From Nitrospira sp. (GTDB taxonomy: Bacteria; Nitrospirota; Nitrospiria; Nitrospirales; Nitrospiraceae): a DNA stretch of 64,000 bases. The notes beneath the pieces were generated by a model that was not told the origin of the DNA, did no database searches, and saw nothing but the letters and a program-made list of their open reading frames with translations. The stretch spans positions 16,094 through 80,093 of the forward strand of contig JAOUMR010000002.1 of the NCBI GenBank assembly GCA_029881435.1, given 5' to 3'. Below, one piece after another: positions 56,690 through 64,000 of the stretch (position 1 is its first letter; every line of letters begins with the position of its first letter). The position numbers were made by a program, and so were the translations under genes.

Positions 56690-57913
56690 GTGGCGCTGAT
56701 CGTTCAAAAATACGGCGGGACTTCGGTTGGTACCGTCGAACGAATACATCGAGTCGCTGACCGTGTGGCTCAGGCTCAGCGAGAGGGAAATAGCATCGTG
56801 GTCGTGCTCTCCGCGATGAGCGGTGAGACGGATAGACTGATCAAACTTGCCCATGAGGTGACGGCTACTCCTGATGAACGCGAACTGGACATGTTGCTCT
56901 CGACGGGAGAGCGCGTCACTATCGCGCTGCTGGCGATGGAGTTGCGAGGGCGTGGCATCAATGCGCGGTCCTTTACGGGTCGTCAGGTCGGCATCTTGAC
57001 CGACCGCGCCCATACCAAGGCCCGGATCGCCCGGGTGACTGCAGATCGTATCCGTGAGGCGCTGGGGCAAGGAGTGGTTCCCGTCGTGGCCGGTTTTCAG
57101 GGCATCAACGAATTCTCGGATGTGACGACCCTCGGACGAGGCGGGTCTGACCTCTCCGCGGTCGCATTAGCGGCAGCTCTGAAGGCCGATCGGTGCATCA
57201 TTTTTACCGATGTTGATGGTGTCTACACCGCAGATCCGAACATTGTTCCGGCGGCGAGGCGGATCGATCGGATCGCCTATGAGGAGATGCTTGAAATGGC
57301 CAGCCTCGGAGCGAAAGTGCTCCAAACCAGGTCGGTCGAGTTTGCGGCCAAATTCAATGTCCCTGTGGAAGTGAATTCCAGCTTCACGGAAGGAAAGGGA
57401 ACGCTCGTGACGAAGGAAGATAAGGACATGGAAGCAGCAGCTATCGCTGGTGTGACCGGGGATCGCAATCAAGCCAAGGTCACGATCATTGGGGTGCCGG
57501 ATAAACCTGGGATTGCCGCCAGAATTTTTGGACCTGTGGCAGAGGCCAATATCAATGTGGATATGATTATTCAAAACATCGGCCAAGCCACCATGACGGA
57601 TCTCTCATTTACCATACCGCGTGCCGATCTGAAAAAGGCTGAACCACTCATACAAGAGGTGGCGAAAGACATTGAGGCAAAGTCCGTGTCGGTCGTGGAA
57701 GCCATCGCCAAAGTCTCGCTTATTGGGGTGGGCATGCGATCGCACTCCGGGGTGGCGGCAAAGATGTTCGAGGTGCTATCTCGGGAGGGCGTCAATATCA
57801 TGATGATCAGCACCTCGGAGATCAAGATTTCCTGCGTCATCGATGAGAAATATCTCGAACTGGCCATGCGGTCTCTCCATACGGCGTTCGATCTCGATCA
57901 AGCATCGTCCTAA
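56690..57913 (+). CDS. lysC: aspartate kinase
   Basis: A 407-residue aspartokinase, GTG 56690. [14 protein letters not shown] (6-19), [20 protein letters not shown] and [14 protein letters not shown] mark the kinase; two ACT domains (about 265-400, [18 protein letters not shown] and [20 protein letters not shown]) bind lysine and/or threonine for feedback. It catalyses the first step to lysine, methionine and threonine. It ends the alaC-hom-thrC-iPGM-like-lysC operon. Confidence 0.95.
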   Translation: MALIVQKYGGTSVGTVERIHRVADRVAQAQREGNSIVVVLSAMSGETDRLIKLAHEVTATPDERELDMLLSTGERVTIALLAMELRGRGINARSFTGRQVGILTDRAHTKARIARVTADRIREALGQGVVPVVAGFQGINEFSDVTTLGRGGSDLSAVALAAALKADRCIIFTDVDGVYTADPNIVPAARRIDRIAYEEMLEMASLGAKVLQTRSVEFAAKFNVPVEVNSSFTEGKGTLVTKEDKDMEAAAIAGVTGDRNQAKVTIIGVPDKPGIAARIFGPVAEANINVDMIIQNIGQATMTDLSFTIPRADLKKAEPLIQEVAKDIEAKSVSVVEAIAKVSLIGVGMRSHSGVAAKMFEVLSREGVNIMMISTSEIKISCVIDEKYLELAMRSLHTAFDLDQASS

Positions 57914-57964
57914 AACGGTCGGCCAGGGGCCGCCACTGGACAAGCCGCTCTCACTTCTTAGCCC

Positions 57965-57992
57965 ATAGGGTTGAGGTCTTCTCCAGCCCTAT
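57965..57992 (+). terminator. weak hairpin after lysC
   Basis: ATAGGGTTG (57965-57973) pairs with CAGCCCTAT (57984-57992) with one G-T pair, followed by a short CCTTTCT. It lies 50 bases after the lysC stop. The T-run is poor, so termination would be partial. Confidence 0.4.
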
Positions 57993-58120
57993 CCTTTCTA
58001 GCCACGCCGAAACCGACTCCTGCTCTTTTCTGCCCACTGACGCTATCTCGGCGTGATTTCTCATGGGGAAACGGGTATCCTTCGGCGCTAATTCGCTACA
58101 GTTGCCAGGAGACCCTCCGC

Positions 58121-59575
58121 ATGTTCGAACAAGCCTTTAAGAATATCGATGATGTGCTTCGCAAAGAGGCAGGTTGCACCACAGAGCTGGACTATACCGA
58201 GCAGACTTCGTGGCTCTTATTCCTGAAGTACCTCGATGGGCTAGAACAGGACAAGGCTGATGAGGCCAAGCTGGATGGAAAGCGATACAGCTTCATCTTG
58301 GACAAAGACTATCGCTGGGAGAACTGGGCCGCGCCCAAGGGCAAGGACGGCAAGCTCGATCACAACAAGGCTCTCACAGGTAGCGATCTCACCGAGTTCG
58401 TCAACCTCAAGCTCTTTCCCTACCTACATGGCTTCAAGCAGAAGGCGAGCGGGCCAAACACCATCGAGTACAAGATCGGGGAAATCTTCGGCGAGATCAA
58501 GAACAAGATCCAGAGCGGCTACAACCTGCGCGAGATCATCGATCACATCGACGAGTTGCGCTTCCGTTCCCAGACAGAAAAGCACGAGCTGTCGCACCTC
58601 TACGAAGCCAAGATCAAGAACATGGGCAACGCCGGGCGCAACGGCGGCGAGTATTACACCCCACGCCCGCTCATTCGCGCCATGGTGCAGGTGGTCAAGC
58701 CGAAGATCGGTGACCGCATCTATGACGGCGCTTGCGGGTCAGCAGGTTTCTTGTGCGAGGCATTCGACTACTTGAAGTCGAAGGGCGACCTCACGACCAA
58801 AGACCTCACCACGCTTCAGACCCGCACTTTCTACGGCAAGGAAAAGAAGTCCCTCGCCTACGTCATGGCGATCATGAACATGATCCTCCACGGCATCGAG
58901 GCGCCCAACATCATCCACACCAACACGCTCACGGAAAACCTGGCCGACATTCAGGAAAAGGACCGCTACGACATCGTACTGGCCAATCCGCCTTTCGGCG
59001 GCAAGGAGCGGAAGGAAGTGCAGCAGAACTTTCCGATCCGTACCGGCGAGACGGCGTTTCTGTTTCTCCAGCACTTCGTCAAGATGCTCAGAGCGGGTGG
59101 GCGCGGCGGCGTGGTCATCAAGAACACGTTCCTCTCCAACACCGACAATGCCTCCGTGAGTCTGCGGAAGCTGCTGCTGGAAAGCTGCAATCTGCACACG
59201 GTACTCGATTGTCCCGGCGGCACCTTCCAGGGCGCTGGCGTGAAGACCGTGGTGCTGTTCTTCGACAAAGGCGCGCCCACACGCAAGGTCTGGTACTACC
59301 AGCTCGATCCGGGCCGCAACCTCGGCAAGACCAACCCGCTGAACGACGACGATCTGAAAGAGTTCGTAAAGCTCCAAAAGACCTCAGCCGACTCACCCAA
59401 GAGTTGGACCGTGGACGCCAAGAGCATCGACCAGACTACCTTTGATCTCTCGGTGAAGAACCCCAACGGCGGCGAGGCAGTCACGCTTCGCAGCCCACAG
59501 GAAATCATGGATGAGATCGCCGCGCTGGATGCTGAAAGCGCGGATGTGCTGGGGAACATCAAGGCGTTGTTATGA
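58121..59575 (+). CDS. hsdM: type I restriction-modification methyltransferase subunit HsdM
   Basis: A 484-residue N6-adenine methyltransferase. An N-terminal helical domain (MFEQAFKNIDDVLRKEAG) leads to the SAM-binding DGACGSAGFLCEAFDYL, then N289-P-P-F292 in VLANPPFGGKE. ATG 58121 is preceded by AGGAG; the frame is open further upstream but not HsdM-like. Forms the M2S methylase with HsdS. It overlaps hsdS by four bases (ATGA). The region differs from the lysC operon in gene content and marks an accessory block. Confidence 0.95.
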   Translation: MFEQAFKNIDDVLRKEAGCTTELDYTEQTSWLLFLKYLDGLEQDKADEAKLDGKRYSFILDKDYRWENWAAPKGKDGKLDHNKALTGSDLTEFVNLKLFPYLHGFKQKASGPNTIEYKIGEIFGEIKNKIQSGYNLREIIDHIDELRFRSQTEKHELSHLYEAKIKNMGNAGRNGGEYYTPRPLIRAMVQVVKPKIGDRIYDGACGSAGFLCEAFDYLKSKGDLTTKDLTTLQTRTFYGKEKKSLAYVMAIMNMILHGIEAPNIIHTNTLTENLADIQEKDRYDIVLANPPFGGKERKEVQQNFPIRTGETAFLFLQHFVKMLRAGGRGGVVIKNTFLSNTDNASVSLRKLLLESCNLHTVLDCPGGTFQGAGVKTVVLFFDKGAPTRKVWYYQLDPGRNLGKTNPLNDDDLKEFVKLQKTSADSPKSWTVDAKSIDQTTFDLSVKNPNGGEAVTLRSPQEIMDEIAALDAESADVLGNIKALL

Positions 59576-60786
59576 AAGCTGGGTGGGTCACAAAAAAGCT
59601 TGGCGATGTGACGACTAAGATCGGCAGCGGGGCTACTCCCCTTGGCGGTGAAGAGGCATACAAGACCGAGGGCATCTCATTGATCCGGAGCCTGAATGTT
59701 TATGACGATGGATTTCGCAAAGCTAAGCTGGCACGCATTGATGATGAGCAAGCCGATGGCCTCTCCAATGTTATTGTCGAACCGCACGACGTGCTTCTGA
59801 ACATCACTGGAGCATCCATTGCACGATGCTGTCTTGCGCCTGCTGACTCCTTGCCAGCTCGCGTAAACCAGCACGTATCCATCATCCGGCCCATCAAAGG
59901 AAAACTCGACTCCGCGTTTCTCCGCTACTTACTAATTTCCAAGAGCTACAAAGACCGCCTCGTACACACCGGTGAGGAGGGTGGCTCAACCAGACAGGCG
60001 ATCACAAAGGCGCAGCTTCAGGAATTCGTGGTCGAGTATCCCGAGTCTCTTCCCGAACAGCAACGGATCGTCGGCATCCTGGATGAAGCGTTTGAGGGCA
60101 TAGCTACCGCCAAAGCCAATGCAGAAAAGAACCTCCACAACGCCCGCGCTCTCTTCGAAAGCCACCTCCAATCTGTCTTCGCCCAGCGTAACGATAGTTC
60201 CGCAGTGCCGATTGGCGATGTTGCAGAAGTGTTCGACGGACCGCATGCGACTCCCAAAACGGTTGATGCTGGCCCGGTGTTTTTGGGGATTAGCGCGCTC
60301 CAAGATGGAAAGATCAATCTCGGAGAAACCCGGCATGTGACGCCACAAGATTTCCGGCAATGGACTCGCCGTGTTAAGCCACAGACTGACGATGTTGTTT
60401 TCTCATACGAAACACGGCTGGGTCAGGCGGCGATCATTCCAGAAGGGCTTGAATGTTGTCTTGGCAGGCGCATGGGATTGGTTCGCGTTAATCGAAAACG
60501 GGTAGATCCTCGATTCTTTGTCTATCAATACATTTCACCCCCCTTTCGGAAGTTTCTCGATAGCAAAACGGTGCGCGGTGCGACCGTGGATCGCATCGCA
60601 CTTAAGGAATTTCCTTCCTTCCCAGTCAGTTTGCCATCTCTCGCTGAACAGGAACGAAGGACAAGGCGGCTTGATAAACTCAGGGCCGAAACCCAACGAC
60701 TCGAATTCATCTACCAGCAGAAGCTCGCCGCGCTGGACGAGTTCAAGAAGTCGTGGCTGCACCAGGCCTTCAGTAGAGAACTTTAG
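59572..60786 (+). CDS. hsdS: type I restriction-modification specificity subunit HsdS
   Basis: A 404-residue HsdS with two target-recognition domains (about 1-150 and 215-345) separated by helical spacers (LPEQQRIVGILDEAFEGIAT, then LAEQERRTRRLDKLRAETQR). TRD starts GWVTKKLGDVTTKIGSGATP and VPIGDVAEVFDGPHATP are typical. The recognition sequence cannot be read from this. It overlaps hsdM by four bases and is eight bases before rhuM. Confidence 0.92.
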   Translation: MKAGWVTKKLGDVTTKIGSGATPLGGEEAYKTEGISLIRSLNVYDDGFRKAKLARIDDEQADGLSNVIVEPHDVLLNITGASIARCCLAPADSLPARVNQHVSIIRPIKGKLDSAFLRYLLISKSYKDRLVHTGEEGGSTRQAITKAQLQEFVVEYPESLPEQQRIVGILDEAFEGIATAKANAEKNLHNARALFESHLQSVFAQRNDSSAVPIGDVAEVFDGPHATPKTVDAGPVFLGISALQDGKINLGETRHVTPQDFRQWTRRVKPQTDDVVFSYETRLGQAAIIPEGLECCLGRRMGLVRVNRKRVDPRFFVYQYISPPFRKFLDSKTVRGATVDRIALKEFPSFPVSLPSLAEQERRTRRLDKLRAETQRLEFIYQQKLAALDEFKKSWLHQAFSREL

Positions 60787-60794
60787 AGGGTACG

Positions 60795-61844
60795 ATGCCT
60801 GAAGAGACGCCACCACAATCGTCGATCATCCTTTACCAAACGGAAGACGGGCGCACGCGCATTCGGTGCCGCTTCGAGAATGACACAATCTGGCTGACCC
60901 AGGCGCAGCTTGCAGAGCTGTTCCAAGTCACCGTGCCGACTGTTAATGAGCATCTTAAAGGCATATACACCGAAGGCGAGTTGACTGCCGGGGCAACTAT
61001 TCGGAAATTCCGAATAGTTCGATCAGAGGGAGCGCGGCAGGTAACTCGCGAAATCGAGCACTACAGTCTTCCTGCCATCCTCGCTATGGGCTATCGGGTG
61101 CGCAGCCATCGTGGCACGCAGTTCCGCCAGTGGGCGACGGCACGATTGAGCGAGTATCTCGTCAAGGGTTTCACGATGGACGACGAGCGGCTCAAGGATC
61201 CACCAGGCAAGGGGCAGACCGACTATTTCGACGAACTGCTGGAACGTATTCGGGATATCCGCTCGTCGGAGCGGCGGTTTTATCAGAAGGTGCTGGATAT
61301 CTATGCCACGAGTATGGACTACCACCCCGACACGGAGATGTCGAAGCAGTTCTTTGCCACGGTGCAGAATAGAATGCACTGGGCGACGCATGGGCATACG
61401 GCGGCGGAGGTGATCCATCAACGGGCGGATGCGACGAAGCCACTGATGGGACTGACCACCACACGTCCCGGTGGGATTGTGCGGAGGGACGACGTCTCTA
61501 TTGCAAAGAATTATCTCACCGAGAACGAACTGCACGCGCTGAACCGGATTGTGACTGCCTACCTGGAATTTGCCGAACTCCAGGCGCTCAATAGACGGCC
61601 CATGATGATGCGTGAATGGATCGTGAAGCTGGATGAGTTTCTGACGTTGTCCGGGCGCGAGTTACTGAACCACGCGGGGAAGATTTCCGCCGAGGCCGCC
61701 AAGTCGAAAGCCGAGCTGGAATATGACCGGTACCGGGCTCTCATCGATGCGCAGCCGCACCCAGTCGATGCGGATTTTGAACAGGCGGTTAAGCGGATTC
61801 AGAAGGTGCCGCGCCCGGCAAAGCCAAGAAAAAAGAAGCCATGA
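60795..61844 (+). CDS. RhuM-family protein (KilA/virulence RhuM-like)
   Basis: A 349-residue protein. The N-terminal half (ENDTIWLTQAQLAELFQVTV, then PTVNEHLKGIYTEGEL and YSLPAILAMGYRVRSHRGTQ) is the RhuM signature; the middle and C-terminal half are helical with RPMMMREWIVKLDEFLTLSG. RhuM proteins often lie in type I RM operons and pathogenicity islands; their activity is unknown. It is translated in line with hsdS and overlaps hsdR by four bases. Confidence 0.87.
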   Translation: MPEETPPQSSIILYQTEDGRTRIRCRFENDTIWLTQAQLAELFQVTVPTVNEHLKGIYTEGELTAGATIRKFRIVRSEGARQVTREIEHYSLPAILAMGYRVRSHRGTQFRQWATARLSEYLVKGFTMDDERLKDPPGKGQTDYFDELLERIRDIRSSERRFYQKVLDIYATSMDYHPDTEMSKQFFATVQNRMHWATHGHTAAEVIHQRADATKPLMGLTTTRPGGIVRRDDVSIAKNYLTENELHALNRIVTAYLEFAELQALNRRPMMMREWIVKLDEFLTLSGRELLNHAGKISAEAAKSKAELEYDRYRALIDAQPHPVDADFEQAVKRIQKVPRPAKPRKKKP

Positions 61845-63652
61845 ACGAAGCCGAAACCCGAGCCGAGTATATCGATCCTGCCTTGAAAGCGGCTGGCTGG
61901 GGTGTGATTGAGGGGAGCCGCGTTCTGCGCGAATACCCCATCACGCTCGGTCGCATCGAAGGCCTTGGGCGGCGCAGCAAACCACTCATTGCCGACTATG
62001 TGCTGGTCTATCGCAACCACAAGCTGGCCGTCATCGAAGCGAAAGCCTGGGATGAACACCTGACCGAAGGGGTGGAGCAGGCCAAGGATTATGCAGCGAA
62101 GCTGGCCATTCGCTTTACTTATGCCACCCATGGGCAGGGGATCTATGGCATCGACATGGAGACCGGCAAGGAAGGGGAGGTGCCACAGTATCCCAGCCCG
62201 GACGAACTCTGGAACCTGACCTTCGCGAAACAGAACGATTGGCGCGACCGCTTCTCTGTGGTTCCATTCGAAGACAAGGGCGGGTCACACCCCAGCCGCT
62301 ACTATCAGGACATCGCCGTTGAGCGTGTGATGCAGGCGATGGCGGAAAATAAGCCACGCATCCTGCTCACCCTCGCGACCGGTACCGGTAAGACCTTCAT
62401 CGCCTTTCAGATTGCCTGGAAACTGTTTCACAGCCGCTGGAACCTGAGCCGCGAGCCCTCACGGCGTCCGCGCATCCTCTTTCTGGCCGACCGGAATATC
62501 CTCGCCGATCAGGCCTACAACGCCTTCTCCGCCTTTCCTGAAGATGCGCTGGTGCGGATCGAGCCGGATGATATCCGGAAGAAGGGTAAGGTGCCGAAGA
62601 ACGGGAGCCTCTTCTTCACCATCTTCCAGACCTTTATGAGCGGGCCAGGGGACACACCCTATTTCGGCGAGTATCCACCGGACTTCTTTGATTTCATCGT
62701 CATCGACGAGTGCCATCGCGGTGGCGCGAACGATGAGAGCAACTGGCGTGGCATCCTCGAATACTTCGCCCCCGCCGTGCAACTCGGCCTGACCGCCACG
62801 CCCAAACGTAAAGACAATGTGGACACCTACGCCTATTTCGGAGAGCCGGTCTATATCTATTCGCTGAAGGACGGCATTAACGACGGCTTTCTCACGCCGT
62901 TCAAAGTGAAACAGATCTCCACGACGCTTGATGAGTATATCTATACGCCGGACGATACCCTCGTGGAAGGTGAGATTGAGGCGAAGAAGCGCTATACCGA
63001 AAGCGATTTCAACAAGATTATCGAGATCAAGGAACGGGAAAAGAAGCGTGTTGAGATCTTCATGGGCCAGATCAACCAGAATGAAAAGACGCTGGTCTTT
63101 TGCGCCACGCAGGATCACGCACTGGCCGTGCGAGACCTCGTTAATCAAATGAAGGTGAGCACAGACCCGAACTACTGTCAGCGGGTGACGGCCAACGACG
63201 GGGAGCTCGGCGAGCAACATCTCCGTGACTTCCAAGACAATGAAAAGACGATTCCAACGACTCTCACCACCTCCCAGAAGCTATCGACTGGGGTGGACGC
63301 CCGCAATATCCGCAACATCGTCCTCATGCGTCCGATCAATTCGATGATCGAGTTCAAGCAGATCATCGGCCGGGGGACCAGGCTCTATGACGGGAAGGAC
63401 TACTTCACAATTTACGACTTCGTGAAGGCGCATCATCACTTCAGCGATCCGGAATGGGATGGCGAGCCGATCGAGCCGGAGCCAAGGCCGGAAGATAAGA
63501 CGGTTCCTCCATCGCCTCAACCGGCTGATAGAGTGCGCGAAGAGCCAGTCGAGTATGTGAAGAGAAAGCGCATCAAAGTGCGGAACGTGTCAATGAGTTT
63601 GGGACACTTGCCGTTGGCATTTAGTGTAGAACCTCGTCTGTCGGATCCGTGA
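61841..63652 (+). pseudogene. hsdR: type I restriction subunit HsdR, C-terminally truncated by IS insertion
   Basis: The frame is 603 codons. The nuclease domain has D52, E66 and K68 (VIEAKAW); the helicase has TGTGKTF (about 181) and DECHRGG (about 290), and later motif QIIGRGTRLYDG. Family members of this EcoEI-like type run to about 780 residues. At about codon 583 (YVKRKRIKVR) similarity stops, and the last 20 residues (from about base 63590) appear to be mobile-element DNA. The lost C-terminal domain normally docks on the methylase. Nuclease and motor are intact but probably uncoupled. Confidence 0.82.
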
Positions 63653-64000
63653 TCGCGTATGGCGTGACGCCTCCGATCTCCGCGACCACCCCGATTTCTT
63701 CACTATGTTGTGCGACCCGTGGATCGTCTGCGATCGCGATCGTGGTTCCTACGCCGTTCTGCGCGGTCGATTCTTTCGTCGGCGGATTAATCCAGACCGC
63801 CTGGGGCAGGACTGGAGGGTGGGGCGGCTTGTTGACGAAGCGCTCCGGGTGAGCGGCATAGGCCGTCATGAGCACCTGGTGCCGGGCGGTCCACCTCAGT
63901 GCAGCTCGCCCTTCGTGCACGGCCGCCGGCGGCATCAGCCCGATGCCCGCGTGGCGATGCTCGCTGTTGTACCAGGCGAAGAATCGTTGACAGAAGGCGC
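63590..64000 (-). mobile_element. IS element inserted in hsdR (partial, right edge of window)
   Basis: The point where HsdR similarity ends (about 63590) begins TGTCAATGAGTTTGGGACAC, which may be the terminal inverted repeat of the element. A minus-strand transposase fills the rest. Only one end is visible, so the element's length, its other repeat and a target-site duplication cannot be judged. Confidence 0.65.
63621..64000 (-). CDS. IS3-like transposase, C-terminal part (integrase core)
   Basis: The visible 126 codons are the C-terminus of a DDE transposase: FCQRFFAWYNSEHRHAGIG is the typical end of the integrase core, followed by VHEGRAALRWTARHQVLMTA and PPVLPQAVWINPP. The catalytic residues are outside the window to the right. 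The stop is TAA at 63623-63621. The family (IS3-type) is likely but not certain from this fragment. Confidence 0.75.
   Translation of the reverse strand, partial: AFCQRFFAWYNSEHRHAGIGLMPPAAVHEGRAALRWTARHQVLMTAYAAHPERFVNKPPHPPVLPQAVWINPPTKESTAQNGVGTTIAIADDPRVAQHSEEIGVVAEIGGVTPYAITDPTDEVLH

Noticed and set aside
58739..59377. Long minus-strand open frame antisense to hsdM
   Set aside because: It arises from the high-GC codon pattern of hsdM; no ribosome site or recognisable domain, and the plus-strand gene is certain.
62459..63235. Long minus-strand open frame antisense to hsdR
   Set aside because: It is a mirror of the helicase-coding sequence without start signals or known motifs.
1..64000. 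tRNA, rRNA, CRISPR array, prophage or replication origin
   Set aside because: I looked for cloverleaf-like and repeat-array patterns by eye and saw none; a tRNAscan or CRISPR search would be decisive.

Overview
The window looks like a chromosome segment of a Nitrospira-type bacterium (phylum Nitrospirota). This is inferred from protein content (a hopanoid C-3 methylase-like radical SAM enzyme, a BcsS/BcsA pair, secreted cupredoxin, Alvin-type ferredoxin, tandem PilZ proteins), from moderate-to-high GC, and from a conserved rimP-nusA-infB-rbfA-truB-rpsO-pnp block; no rRNA or tRNA is present to confirm it. Most genes are ordinary housekeeping genes. The two ends are accessory.

Layout. Bases 1-1960 are a small conflict/toxin region: a TIR-domain membrane protein cut by the left edge, an MNT nucleotidyltransferase with a truncated HEPN partner, and a vapBC toxin-antitoxin pair. 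Bases 2258-7792 hold a HugZ/PPOX-like flavin or heme protein, the ABC-F translation factor EttA, an RmlD-like reductase, a DUF1295 membrane protein, a PilZ protein and a translationally coupled regulator/lipoprotein pair. Bases 8000-21217 carry HpnR, TldD/TldE, a TPR exported protein, a SLOG-fold protein, exported MsrA, a GC-rich secreted protein of foreign appearance, a second PilZ protein, a class I aminotransferase and a frameshifted lipoprotein gene. Bases 21235-34024 carry CysQ, CorA, LeuC/LeuD, a MEKHLA protein, cellulose synthase BcsA with tandem PilZ domains plus BcsS, a CBS protein, a small redox group (cupredoxin, ferredoxin, DUF192, Rieske), a chagasin-like protein and D-amino-acid transaminase.

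Bases 34070-44082 are the translation/RNA operon: a leader hairpin, rimP, nusA, infB, a DUF503 gene, rbfA, truB, rpsO, pnp and an M16 protease. Two exported proteins of unknown function follow, closed by a very strong terminator. On the minus strand lies pdxJ-nnrE/D-tsaE-lapA-like-mutS. Divergent from it is an aspartate-family amino acid operon: alaC, hom, thrC, a degenerate phosphoglycerate-mutase-fold protein, and lysC. No thrB-type homoserine kinase is visible, and the degenerate iPGM-fold protein is the best candidate for that step; this is the most interesting point in the window.

The right end (58121-64000) is a type I restriction-modification operon, hsdM-hsdS-rhuM-hsdR. HsdR loses its C-terminal domain where sequence belonging to a minus-strand IS transposase begins, so the system probably still methylates but may no longer restrict. 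No CRISPR array, prophage or replication origin was recognised.
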